From contig CANBQX010000010.1 in NCBI GenBank assembly GCA_947371775.1, positions 1 to 25,181 of the forward strand: 25,181 nucleotides of DNA, written 5' to 3'. The translations under genes and the position numbers were made by a program. The notes under the pieces are model-generated. The model saw nothing but the letters and a program-made list of their open reading frames with translations, was not told the origin of the DNA and ran no database searches. Below are positions 6,725 to 13,753 of this stretch, one piece after another (the stretch's first letter is position 1; every line of letters begins with the position of its first letter). Origin of the DNA: Comamonadaceae bacterium (GTDB lineage: Bacteria > Pseudomonadota > Gammaproteobacteria > Burkholderiales > Burkholderiaceae_C).

Positions 6725-8479
6725 ATGCCACGTCTGCCCTCTATTGTCCTCGCCTGCTGCGTTGTGCTTGCGTCTTGGGGACAGTCCCAAGCGGCCGAGC
6801 CTGAAACGAGCGAGCCACCGCACAACTCGAAACTCACGGCAGAACTTTTTTACCAGCTCCTGGTCAGCGAGCTGAGCCTGCAAAATGAAGATATTGCATC
6901 CGCCTATGGCCTGACCTTGGATGCGGCACGCCGTGCGCAGGATCCATTGCTGTTTCAGCGTGCAGTAGAAATCGCCCTGCGGGGCCGGGATGGCAGTGCC
7001 GCGCTTCAGGCGGCAAAAGCGTGGCAACAGGCGTTACCTGACTCGCTTGAGGCTGACCGCTACCTGCTCCAACTGCTTGTTGGCCTGAACAAATTGGCGG
7101 AGGCTTTGGCTCCCGCCCAGCGCTTGCTGGCGCGCACGCAAGATGCCGATCGGGGTGCAAATATTGTCTTTGTCAGCCGCTTTTTTACCCGCGCGAGCGA
7201 CAAGATCGCCGCTGCCGAGGTACTTGAAAAAGCATTGGCCTCTGACCTCGTCCGCGCCGACACCGGGCCGGTGGCTTGGGCCATGGTTGGCAATTTGCGC
7301 CTTCTGGCCAAAGACAGTACCACTGCATTGGCCGCCGCCCGCAAGGGCGCGGCACTTAACCCTTTGTCAGATGACATCGCGGTGCTCAGCGTTAACCTGC
7401 TGGATGCCGACTTTGAGAGCGCACAGGCCCTCTTATTGCCTTATTTGGCGGCCAAAACATCGCCCGAGATTCACATGGGCTATGTACGAAAGCTGATTGA
7501 TTTGCAGCGGTACGTACAGGCGCTGACCGTCGTGGAGGCCTTGAACCTCTCTAAGCCCGACTATGCCCAGGCCTGGTTGGTTCGCGGCTCGATTGAGCTG
7601 CAAAACCAGGCCTTGCAAAAGGCAGAGCAGTCGCTCAAACGGTACCTGTCACTGCTGCCCTCGCAAGAACCCGCGGACGCGAAGGACGACGCCGAGGCCA
7701 CCACAACCAGCCCCGGTGCGGTGCAGGCCTACCTGCTGCTCTCGCAGATCGCGCAGAAAAACAAAGACCCGCTCCAGGCACTGGCTTATCTAGGCCAAAT
7801 CAACAGCCCCCAAGACACCGCCAAAATCCAACTGCGCCGCGCCATGGTGCTGGCGCAACAGGGCAAGATGGAAGAAGCGCGTGCGCTGATTCGCCAGCTT
7901 CCCGAAAAAGACACCGACGATGCTCGCAACAAAATTAGCCTCGAGTTGCAGCTCCTGCGCGACAACCACCAGGAGCAAGCGGCATATGGCCTGCTGACGC
8001 AGGCCTTGAAGTCGTTTGCTGACGATGCTGAGCTGCGCTATGAGCTGGCCATTTCAGCCGAAAAACTCGGCCGTCCTGACGAAATGGAACACATTCTTCG
8101 CGCTGTGATCGCGTCGAAACCGGACTACCACGCCGCCTACAACGCCCTGGGCTACTCATTGGCGGAGCGCAATCTTCGCCTGAACGAAGCGCGGGCCTTG
8201 GTTCAAAAAGCACTTGAATTTGCGCCCGAAGACCCTTTCATCATCGACAGCTTGGCCTGGGTCGAATACCGCAGCGGCAACCTGGCCGAGGCCTTGGCCC
8301 TGCTACAAAAAGCCTTTAAGGCGCGGCCAGACCCTGAAATAGCGGCCCACCTCGGCGAAGTGCTTTGGGCCTTGCAGCGCCCCGACCAAGCCAGCGCTGC
8401 CTGGAAAGAGGGTCTTGAGCTCAACCATGACAACGAGACCCTCAAATCCACTATTTTGCGGTTGCGCGGCAAGCTATGA
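6725..8479 (+). CDS. secreted tetratricopeptide-repeat protein
   Basis: A 584-residue protein with an N-terminal signal peptide: two basic residues, then a hydrophobic run SIVLACCVVLASWG, with likely cleavage after SQA near residue 23. The rest is mostly helical repeats of TPR type. The clearest are near the C-terminus, for example AYNALGYSLAERNLRLNEA and SLAWVEYRSGNLAEALALLQ. The exact function is unknown. TPR proteins with this C-terminus commonly sit beside lolB in Burkholderiales, and here the stop overlaps the lolB start as ATGA. A periplasmic role in envelope assembly is a reasonable inference only. Start choice: the ATG at 6725 gives a clean signal peptide, with TATTAT ending 6 nt before it. 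A GTG at 6707 has a better ribosome site (GAGGAAA at 6694-6700) but adds MDYYGG in front of the signal. Confidence 0.85.
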   Translation: MPRLPSIVLACCVVLASWGQSQAAEPETSEPPHNSKLTAELFYQLLVSELSLQNEDIASAYGLTLDAARRAQDPLLFQRAVEIALRGRDGSAALQAAKAWQQALPDSLEADRYLLQLLVGLNKLAEALAPAQRLLARTQDADRGANIVFVSRFFTRASDKIAAAEVLEKALASDLVRADTGPVAWAMVGNLRLLAKDSTTALAAARKGAALNPLSDDIAVLSVNLLDADFESAQALLLPYLAAKTSPEIHMGYVRKLIDLQRYVQALTVVEALNLSKPDYAQAWLVRGSIELQNQALQKAEQSLKRYLSLLPSQEPADAKDDAEATTTSPGAVQAYLLLSQIAQKNKDPLQALAYLGQINSPQDTAKIQLRRAMVLAQQGKMEEARALIRQLPEKDTDDARNKISLELQLLRDNHQEQAAYGLLTQALKSFADDAELRYELAISAEKLGRPDEMEHILRAVIASKPDYHAAYNALGYSLAERNLRLNEARALVQKALEFAPEDPFIIDSLAWVEYRSGNLAEALALLQKAFKARPDPEIAAHLGEVLWALQRPDQASAAWKEGLELNHDNETLKSTILRLRGKL

Positions 8480-8982
8480 ACCGGCGCGCATGCGCCTCGG
8501 TGGCTGGCAGCTTCGGCATGGGCTTGCTACTGCTTGCAGCGGGCTGCGCTGACCTTAAGCCACGCACTTCAGCGGTTCCGGCCCAGCCCACGTGGCAGGG
8601 TCGCTTGGCGGTGTCCGTTGCCGGTGAGCCACCCCAGGCTTTTTCCGCCAGTTTTGTATTGGCGGGCTCCGCAAGCCAAGGCGTGCTCACGCTGACCAGT
8701 GTTTTGGGCACCAGCTTGGCTACGCTGCGCTGGAACGCAGACGGCGCAGTTCTGAAAACTCCCCAAAACACCCAGTCATTTGCATCGGCCGACGCCATGG
8801 TGGCCTACAGCGTAGGCACGCCGCTTCCCATGGCCACCCTGTTTGGCTGGCTTCAGGGAGACGCGACACCCGTGGCGGGCTGGCAAGTTGATTTGCAATC
8901 CCGCGCCCAGGGTCGGATCAAAGCATGGCGCTTGGCACCCGACGCGGCAGCGGAAATCAAAATCATTCTCGACCCCGGATAA
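8476..8982 (+). CDS. lolB: outer-membrane lipoprotein insertion receptor LolB
   Basis: A 168-residue lipoprotein. The lipobox LAAGC places the lipidated cysteine at residue 24, and Ala at +2 fits outer-membrane sorting. The mature part has the LolB pattern WQGRLAVSVAGEPPQAFSAS, then GTSLATLRW and TLFGWLQGD. LolB accepts lipoproteins from the periplasmic carrier LolA and inserts them in the outer membrane. Similarity between LolB proteins is low, so the call rests on length, lipobox, this pattern and the conserved place directly before ispE. The start overlaps the stop of the TPR gene. Confidence 0.88.
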   Translation: MNRRACASVAGSFGMGLLLLAAGCADLKPRTSAVPAQPTWQGRLAVSVAGEPPQAFSASFVLAGSASQGVLTLTSVLGTSLATLRWNADGAVLKTPQNTQSFASADAMVAYSVGTPLPMATLFGWLQGDATPVAGWQVDLQSRAQGRIKAWRLAPDAAAEIKIILDPG

Positions 8983-8989
8983 TTCAGCG

Positions 8990-9820
8990 ATGCAGGCGAT
9001 TTACGATGTCAGCGCTCCGGCCAAACTCAATCTCTTTTTGCACGTCACGGGCCGGCGATCGGACGGCTACCATCTGCTGCAATCAGTGTTCATGCTCATT
9101 GATTGGAGTGACCAGCTCCACTTTGAACTCCGCCGCGACGGTTTGCTCAGCCGGGAAGACCTGACCTGGGCCTTGCCGCCAGACGATCTGGTCTTGCGCG
9201 CAGCCCGTGCATTGCAGACAGCCAGCGGCTGCAAACTGGGTGCCCACATTGGCATTGCCAAATCGGTGCCGGCGCAGGCCGGTATGGGTGGCGGTTCCTC
9301 CGACGCTGCCTCCACCCTGCTCGCGCTCAATCGGCTGTGGAATTTGCAGTTGCCGCGCGAAAAACTCGCAGAAATCGGCCTGAGCCTGGGCGCTGACGTG
9401 CCCTTTTTCTTAGGCGGCGAAAATGCCTGGATCGAGGGGGTAGGAGAGAAAACGACGCCCGTTGCGCTCCCCTCAGCGCGGTTTTTGATTGTCAAACCCC
9501 AAGCGGGTTTGGAAACTGCCCAGATCTTTTCCGACCCCTCACTTCAGCGCAATACGGAACTTGCTATAATTTCTGGCTTCGCTTCAAACGTCTATGGCTT
9601 TGGTCATAACGATTTGCAGCCAGTTGCCGAAATGCACTGCCCGGAGATTCGTCATTCCATTGATTGGATGGCGACCAAGGGATTGCAGGCGCGGATGACA
9701 GGCTCGGGAAGCGCGGTTTTTGCTCAAATTTCCCACGCTGTGGATTGGCAAGATGCCCCCAAGGGCTCGCTGGTCAGAGCGTGTGGCAATTTGGAGCGTC
9801 ACCCCCTTTGGGGCTGGTGA
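8990..9820 (+). CDS. ispE: 4-diphosphocytidyl-2-C-methyl-D-erythritol kinase IspE
   Basis: A 276-residue GHMP-family kinase of the MEP isoprenoid pathway; it phosphorylates the 2-hydroxyl of CDP-methylerythritol. The N-terminal SAPAKLNLFLHVTGRR carries catalytic Lys12. The ATP-binding motif PAQAGMGGGSSDAAS is at 94-108, catalytic Asp136 is in LGADVPFFLGG, and the late motif MTGSGSAVFA is present. The ATG at 8990 follows the lolB stop by 7 bp with only a weak GGA ribosome site. The 3' part of the gene contains a strong extended -10 box that may drive the tRNA/prs unit. Confidence 0.95.
   Translation: MQAIYDVSAPAKLNLFLHVTGRRSDGYHLLQSVFMLIDWSDQLHFELRRDGLLSREDLTWALPPDDLVLRAARALQTASGCKLGAHIGIAKSVPAQAGMGGGSSDAASTLLALNRLWNLQLPREKLAEIGLSLGADVPFFLGGENAWIEGVGEKTTPVALPSARFLIVKPQAGLETAQIFSDPSLQRNTELAIISGFASNVYGFGHNDLQPVAEMHCPEIRHSIDWMATKGLQARMTGSGSAVFAQISHAVDWQDAPKGSLVRACGNLERHPLWGW
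9543..9570 (+). promoter_or_regulatory. extended -10 promoter inside ispE, candidate for tRNA-Gln/prs
   Basis: TGCTATAAT at 9562-9570 is a perfect extended -10 box. A weak -35 candidate TTCAGC lies at 9543-9548 with a 16-bp spacer. A start near 9577 would give a leader of about 285 nt before tRNA-Gln, through the end of ispE. The box lies within codons for ...LAII... of IspE, so chance is possible, but the match is complete and the next genes need a promoter. Confidence 0.5.
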
Positions 9821-9861
9821 CAAAGGTTAACGGTGGGTAGCAGTGTGCTGCCAACCTGTGT

Positions 9862-9938
9862 AGGGGAATCGCCAAGTTGGTTAAGGCACTGGATTTTGAT
9901 TCCAGCATGCGAAGGTTCGAATCCTTCTTCCCCTGCCA
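9862..9938 (+). tRNA. tRNA-Gln (anticodon TTG)
   Basis: The acceptor stem is AGGGGAA (9862-9868) paired with TTCCCCT (9928-9934), followed by the discriminator G and an encoded CCA (9936-9938). The anticodon stem CTGGA/TCCAG (9889-9893, 9901-9905) encloses the loop TTTTGAT with anticodon TTG at 9896-9898. The T arm contains GGTTCGAATCC and the D arm GCCAAGTTGGTTAAGGC. The sequence reads as a bacterial glutaminyl tRNA decoding CAA and, by wobble, CAG. It lies between ispE and prs. Confidence 0.97.
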
Positions 9939-10020
9939 AATATTGTGAACGGCCTGGCTGGTGAGGCATTTGCCGCCAAGCAGGCGCCAGCTAAAACCGT
10001 CAACCTCACTGGACCGCACC

Positions 10021-10998
10021 ATGCAGGAACCCTACCACCCCGATTTCATGGTTTTCACCGGCAATGCCAATCCTGGCATGGCGGCGGACATCGCGCGGGA
10101 TCTCGGTATCAGCCTGGGCGCAGCCACCGTAGGGCGTTTCTCCGATGGCGAGGTGACCGTCGAGATCAACCAAAACGTCCGCGCACGCGACGTGTTTGTG
10201 GTGCAAAGCACCTGCGCTCCGACCAACGAAAATTTGATGGAGCTGCTGATCATGGTGGACGCGCTCAAACGCGCATCGGCCGAACGTATCAGCGCCGTGA
10301 TTCCCTACTTCGGCTATGCCCGCCAGGACCGCCGCCCACGCTCCACCCGCGTGCCGATTACCGCCAAGGTGGTCGCCAATATGCTGCAAGCCGCAGGCGT
10401 GTCCCGCGTCTTGACCATGGATTTGCACGCAGACCAGATCCAGGGCTTTTTTGATATCCCCGTGGACAATATTTACGCGTCGCCTGTTTTGCTGGGCGAT
10501 TTACGCCAGAAGAACTACGACGACCTGATCGTCGTGTCCCCCGATGTGGGTGGTGTGGTGCGTGCCCGTGCGCTGGCCAAGCAGCTCAACTGCGATCTGG
10601 CCATCATTGACAAGCGCCGTCCGCGCGCCAATGTGAGTGAAGTGATGCATGTGATCGGCGAAATCGAAGGCCGCAACTGCGTCATCATGGACGACATGAT
10701 CGACACCGCAGGCACCTTGGTTAAAGCCGCAGAGGTGTTGAAGATGCGTGGTGCCAAGAAGGTCTACGCCTACTGCACGCACCCGATTTTTTCGGGCCCG
10801 GCCATTGAACGTATTTCGCAAGGCGACGCGCTCGACGAAGTGGTGGTAACCAACACCATCCCCTTGAGTGCCGCCGCTGCGCAGTGCAAGAAAATCCGCC
10901 AACTCACGGTGGCCCCGCTGATCGCTGAGACGATTTTGCGCATTGCCAAGGGTGAGTCGGTAATGAGTTTGTTCTCGGACCAGGACAATTTGTTCTGA
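10021..10998 (+). CDS. prs: ribose-phosphate pyrophosphokinase (PRPP synthetase)
   Basis: A 325-residue enzyme making PRPP from ribose-5-phosphate and ATP for nucleotide, histidine, tryptophan and NAD synthesis. Motifs: GRFSDGEV at 39-46, the catalytic flexible-loop region with YARQDRR at 99-105, DLHADQIQGFF at 134-144, SPDVGGVVRARALA at 173-186, and the ribose-phosphate loop DDMIDTAGT at 224-232. The ATG at 10021 gives the short N-terminus common in this group. No strong Shine-Dalgarno precedes it, and an in-frame ATG at 10048 is a weaker alternative. It is probably co-transcribed with the upstream tRNA-Gln and reads on into the rplY leader. Confidence 0.96.
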   Translation: MQEPYHPDFMVFTGNANPGMAADIARDLGISLGAATVGRFSDGEVTVEINQNVRARDVFVVQSTCAPTNENLMELLIMVDALKRASAERISAVIPYFGYARQDRRPRSTRVPITAKVVANMLQAAGVSRVLTMDLHADQIQGFFDIPVDNIYASPVLLGDLRQKNYDDLIVVSPDVGGVVRARALAKQLNCDLAIIDKRRPRANVSEVMHVIGEIEGRNCVIMDDMIDTAGTLVKAAEVLKMRGAKKVYAYCTHPIFSGPAIERISQGDALDEVVVTNTIPLSAAAAQCKKIRQLTVAPLIAETILRIAKGESVMSLFSDQDNLF

Positions 10999-11010
10999 TC
11001 GAGGCAAAAA

Positions 11011-11025
11011 AGCGGGCGCCCCGCT
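11011..11025. other. short GC hairpin after prs
   Basis: AGCGGG (11011-11016) can pair with CCCGCT (11020-11025) over a 3-nt loop, 12 bp after the prs stop. On the plus strand it is followed by GCCGTTTG, which has too few T residues for a normal intrinsic terminator. On the minus strand it would be followed by a T run, but no minus-strand gene ends here. It may instead trim or stabilise the prs 3' end. I see no promoter between it and rplY. Confidence 0.35.
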
Positions 11026-11057
11026 GCCGTTTGAGCAGATGGCGCCTTTGTTGAACC

Positions 11058-11093
11058 GGAGTCACACTGGTCGCGGTGGACTCTTTTTGGAGT
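11058..11093 (+). promoter_or_regulatory. rplY leader: terminator-like hairpin competing with an RBS-masking hairpin
   Basis: GAGTC-A-CAC (11059-11067) pairs with GTG-GACTC (11076-11083) around the loop TGGTCGCG, followed by TTTTT (11084-11088). This looks like an intrinsic terminator ending exactly at the rplY ribosome site GGAG (11089-11092). The pentamer GGAGT occurs twice, at 11058-11062 and 11089-11093. ACTC (11080-11083) can therefore pair with either copy. Pairing with the first leaves the ribosome site free; pairing with the second hides it. The function is inferred from these complementarities. Confidence 0.5.
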
Positions 11094-11098
11094 AAGTT

Positions 11099-11716
11099 AT
11101 GAAATTTGTCGCTTTTGAGCGCGCTGCGCAGGGTACGGGTGCGAGCCGCCGTCTCCGCATTACGGGTCGCACACCGGGTATCGTCTATGGTGGCGCGGCT
11201 GAGCCTTTGGCCATCGAGTTAGACCACAACGCACTGTGGCATGCCATCAAGAAAGAAGCGTTCCACGCCTCGATTCTGGACATGGAACTCAATGGTTCTG
11301 AAAGCAAAGTGCTGCTGCGCAATGTGCAGATGCACCCTTTCAAGCAGTTGATTCTGCACGTGGACTTCCAGCGCGTGGACGCCAACACCACGCTGCACAT
11401 GAAAGTGCCATTGCACTTCAGCGGTGAAGAGAATTCCCCCGCATTCAAGCTCGACGCCTGCTTGATCACCCACGTGGTGACCGAACTGGAAGTCGCTTGC
11501 CTGCCAGCCGACTTGCCTGAGTTCATTGCAGTGGACTTGAGCGAGCTGAAAAAAGGCACTTCCTTGCACGCCAAGGATTTGACTCTGCCCAAGGGCGTCA
11601 AAGCCGTGATCCGCGGCCGCGAAAACCCCGTCATCGTGTCGGTGGTGGCTCCTGTGGCCGAAGTGGTGGAAGCACCCGTGGCTGCTGCACCTGCCAAAGG
11701 CAAAGGCAAGAAATAA
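11099..11716 (+). CDS. rplY: 50S ribosomal protein bL25 (CTC/TL5 form)
   Basis: A 205-residue long form of bL25, about twice the E. coli protein. Residues 1-95 are the 5S-rRNA-binding domain (KFVAFERAAQGTGASRRLR, then GRTPGIVYGG and the pattern VLLRNVQMHPFKQLILHVDF). Residues 96-185 are the beta-rich CTC domain with DLSELKKGTSLHAKDLTLPKGV split over the region. The tail is Ala/Val/Pro-rich and ends in GKGKK. It binds 5S rRNA on the central protuberance of the large subunit. The ribosome site GGAG is 6 nt before the ATG and abuts a T run. A strong terminator follows 20 bp after the stop. Confidence 0.96.
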   Translation: MKFVAFERAAQGTGASRRLRITGRTPGIVYGGAAEPLAIELDHNALWHAIKKEAFHASILDMELNGSESKVLLRNVQMHPFKQLILHVDFQRVDANTTLHMKVPLHFSGEENSPAFKLDACLITHVVTELEVACLPADLPEFIAVDLSELKKGTSLHAKDLTLPKGVKAVIRGRENPVIVSVVAPVAEVVEAPVAAAPAKGKGKK

Positions 11717-11735
11717 GCCCTGCGCTTGCTCTTGT

Positions 11736-11767
11736 AAACGGCCCACCTCGGTGGGCCGTTTTACTTT
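11736..11767 (+). terminator. intrinsic terminator after rplY
   Basis: An 11-bp perfect stem, AAACGGCCCAC (11736-11746) with GTGGGCCGTTT (11751-11761), closes a CTCG tetraloop and runs into TTACTTT. It is the strongest terminator in the window and ends the prs-rplY unit. pth therefore needs its own promoter in the 45 bp before its start, where I see no convincing consensus. Confidence 0.88.
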
Positions 11768-11807
11768 GTAACAATCAACACCGCTCTTACCTCTTTTTTC
11801 AATCGCC

Positions 11808-12446
11808 ATGATCAAGCTTGTGGTCGGCCTGGGAAACCCGGGCCCCGAATACGACGCCACCCGGCACAACGCAGGGTTTTGGTTTGTCGATGGCGCAGCA
11901 CGCGCACTCAAGACCTCGCTGACCATGGACAAAAGCTACGCCGGTCTGGTCGCCCGCACGGCCTTTCAGGGTCAGCCCGTGTGGCTGTTGGAGCCGCAAA
12001 CCTACATGAACCTGTCGGGCAAATCGGTAGGCGCATTGGCCCGGTTCTTCAAAATCAATCCGGATGAAGTACTGGTGGTGCACGATGAACTCGACCTGGC
12101 GCCCGGGGAGGCCAAACTCAAATTCGGCGGAGGACACGCCGGGCACAACGGCCTGCGCGACATCCACGCCCAACTCGGCACGGGCGACTACTGGCGTTTG
12201 CGAATCGGCATCGGACACCCTGGGCTCAAAACGGAAGTGGCCAACTGGGTATTGAAAAAGCCCCCGCTGGACCACCGCATCGCCATTGACCAATGCATAG
12301 ACCGTGCGCTCACCGCATTGCCGCATCTGTTGACGGGTGAGATGAACAAGGCCATGCTGCACATTCACACCAGCAAGCCGCCTCGCCCCAAACCACCGAA
12401 ACCAGAACAGTCCAGCGACGCCGCGCAAGTGCCACCCGCGTCCTGA
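11808..12446 (+). CDS. pth: peptidyl-tRNA hydrolase
   Basis: A 212-residue enzyme that frees tRNA from stalled or dropped-off peptidyl-tRNA. Active-site residues are Asn10 and His20 (GLGNPGPEYDATRHNAG), Asn69 in TYMNLSG and Asp94 in VVHDELDLAPG. The motif KFGGGHAGHNGLRDI is present. The last 28 or so residues form an extra Pro/Lys/Ser-rich tail (SKPPRPKPPKPE) beyond the usual roughly 190-residue fold. The ATG at 11808 is preceded by a pyrimidine-rich stretch and no Shine-Dalgarno site. Confidence 0.96.
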   Translation: MIKLVVGLGNPGPEYDATRHNAGFWFVDGAARALKTSLTMDKSYAGLVARTAFQGQPVWLLEPQTYMNLSGKSVGALARFFKINPDEVLVVHDELDLAPGEAKLKFGGGHAGHNGLRDIHAQLGTGDYWRLRIGIGHPGLKTEVANWVLKKPPLDHRIAIDQCIDRALTALPHLLTGEMNKAMLHIHTSKPPRPKPPKPEQSSDAAQVPPAS

Positions 12447-12495
12447 AGACATCGGCCCCAAAGCCGACGCCTATTCAACACCAAGGGAGAAGACA

Positions 12496-12975
12496 ATGAA
12501 AATGCTGTCGATTGCCAAAGGGCTTGTCGCAATAGGCCTCTCGAGTGCGAGCGCCTGGAGTCTGGCGCAGAACCAGACCGTCTACCGCTGTGGCGCCATT
12601 TACAGCGACATGCCTTGTCCGCAGTCCGTCACCATCTCCAGCAGCGATGCCCGCAGCGGAGCGCAAAAAGCGCAAACCGACGAGGCCACTGCGCGAAGCA
12701 CCAAACTGGCCGATCAACTGGAAAAAAACCGCAAAGCCGATGAAGCCGCAGCCCAACGACTGGCTCAAATGCAAGCCCAGGCGCAGGCCGTTAAAGCGAA
12801 AGTAAAAGCCAGTGCTGCAGACGACCACGACAAGCCGCATACCAAACACAAAGGGCCGACCGTCGTAAAACCAATCACCAGTCTGGCACTCAAACATCCC
12901 AAAAAGACCCCGGCAACACCCGCCAAAGTGGATGTGCCGGCCAGCCCCAAACAGGAGCTTCAGCCCAAGCCCTGA
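12496..12975 (+). CDS. small secreted protein, DUF4124-like N-terminus
   Basis: A 159-residue protein without an assigned function. It has a signal peptide (Lys-rich start, hydrophobic core GLVAIGLSSASAW, likely cleavage after SLAQ near residue 25). A short motif follows, TVYRCGAIYSDMPC, with Cys32 and Cys41, resembling the DUF4124 type in which a secreted domain has the pattern YKC...YSDxPC. Residues about 55-105 are Ala/Gln/Lys/Glu-rich and probably a coiled coil. The end is Lys/Pro/Thr-rich and probably disordered. GGGAGA (12485-12490) is a good ribosome site. It ends 1 bp from the convergent ferredoxin gene with no terminator between them. The family assignment is tentative. Confidence 0.8.
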   Translation: MKMLSIAKGLVAIGLSSASAWSLAQNQTVYRCGAIYSDMPCPQSVTISSSDARSGAQKAQTDEATARSTKLADQLEKNRKADEAAAQRLAQMQAQAQAVKAKVKASAADDHDKPHTKHKGPTVVKPITSLALKHPKKTPATPAKVDVPASPKQELQPKP

Positions 12976-12976
12976 G

Positions 12977-13237
12977 CTACGCGGCGGTGGTACCGGCTTG
13001 CAGGCGGCGGTACTTTTGCCAAAGGGTCTCCCGGTCTTCGACAAAGGCGGGGTTGATGGGAATGCAGGCGACAGGGCACACCTGCACGCACTGCGGCTCA
13101 TCGAAATGCCCCACACACTCGGTGCACTTGTGCGGGTCGATTTCGTAAATCTCCACACCCATAGAGATAGCGTCGTTCGGGCACTCGGGCTCGCAGACGT
13201 CGCAGTTGATGCACTCGTCGGTAATCAACAAGGCCAT
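12977..13237 (-). CDS. 2[4Fe-4S] ferredoxin, YfhL/Alvin type
   Basis: An 86-residue electron carrier. Cluster I cysteines are C9, C12, C15 and C19 (CINCDVCEPEC). Cluster II uses C38, C41, C50 and C54, with 8 residues between the second and third cysteine instead of two. That insertion plus the C-terminal extension after ACIPINP is typical of the Allochromatium/YfhL ferredoxins. I chose the ATG at 13237-13235 (MALLITDECINC) because residues further upstream do not resemble the family. It lies 10 bp after coaD in the same direction; the rsmD-coaD-ferredoxin order is common in Burkholderiales. Redox partners are not shown by the sequence. Confidence 0.93.
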   Translation of the reverse strand: MALLITDECINCDVCEPECPNDAISMGVEIYEIDPHKCTECVGHFDEPQCVQVCPVACIPINPAFVEDRETLWQKYRRLQAGTTAA

Positions 13238-13247
13238 GGCTTTTCCC

Positions 13248-13751
13248 TCAAGCCCCTGCCTGCAATTTGGCGCGCAGACGCGCCAGCACCGCAGGCGGCA
13301 CAAATTGCGCGACATCGCCCTTCAAGGTGGCAATTTCGCGCACCAGTGTGCTGGAGATAGGCGCGTAGCGCGCATCGGCCGTCAAGAACACCGACTCAAT
13401 CGCTGGCGCCAGCGCCCGGTTCATGCCGGCAAGCTGCGCCTCAAAGTCAAAGTCGGTGACCGAACGCAGGCCGCGCACCATGGCGCAAGCCCCCTGGCTG
13501 CGGGCGAACTCGGTCACCAGCCCGGTAAACGGCAGCACCTTCACATGGGCCCAGGGCTGCACCACTTCACTGACCGTGGCCAGGCGCTCCTCCAGCGTGA
13601 ACAGGGTTTTTTTGTGGTGGGCCGCGGCAACCGCGACGATGACAGTGCCAAACAGCTGGGCGCTGCGGGCAATCAAATCCAGATGACCCAGGGTGATGGG
13701 GTCAAAGGTGCCGGGGTAGACGGCGATGGTGGACGCGGGGGCGTGGGCCAT
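13248..13751 (-). CDS. coaD: phosphopantetheine adenylyltransferase
   Basis: A 167-residue nucleotidyltransferase catalysing the fourth step of coenzyme A synthesis: 4'-phosphopantetheine plus ATP gives dephospho-CoA. The ATP-binding motif VYPGTFDPITLGH includes the TxGH signature (T20-LGH23). MVRGLRSVTDFDFE and the late ISSTLVRE motif are also present. The ATG at 13751-13749 has GGAAG at about 9-nt spacing. A TTG two codons upstream (13757) overlaps the rsmD stop and cannot be ruled out. The gene follows rsmD by 2 bp, so the two are surely on one mRNA. Confidence 0.95.
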   Translation of the reverse strand: MAHAPASTIAVYPGTFDPITLGHLDLIARSAQLFGTVIVAVAAAHHKKTLFTLEERLATVSEVVQPWAHVKVLPFTGLVTEFARSQGACAMVRGLRSVTDFDFEAQLAGMNRALAPAIESVFLTADARYAPISSTLVREIATLKGDVAQFVPPAVLARLRAKLQAGA

Positions 13752-13753
13752 AT

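Noticed and set aside
9821..9861. GC hairpin (GCAG-TGTG-CTGC) before tRNA-Gln as an ispE terminator
   Set aside because: The stem is only 4 bp before mismatches and there is no T run, so read-through into the tRNA is more likely.
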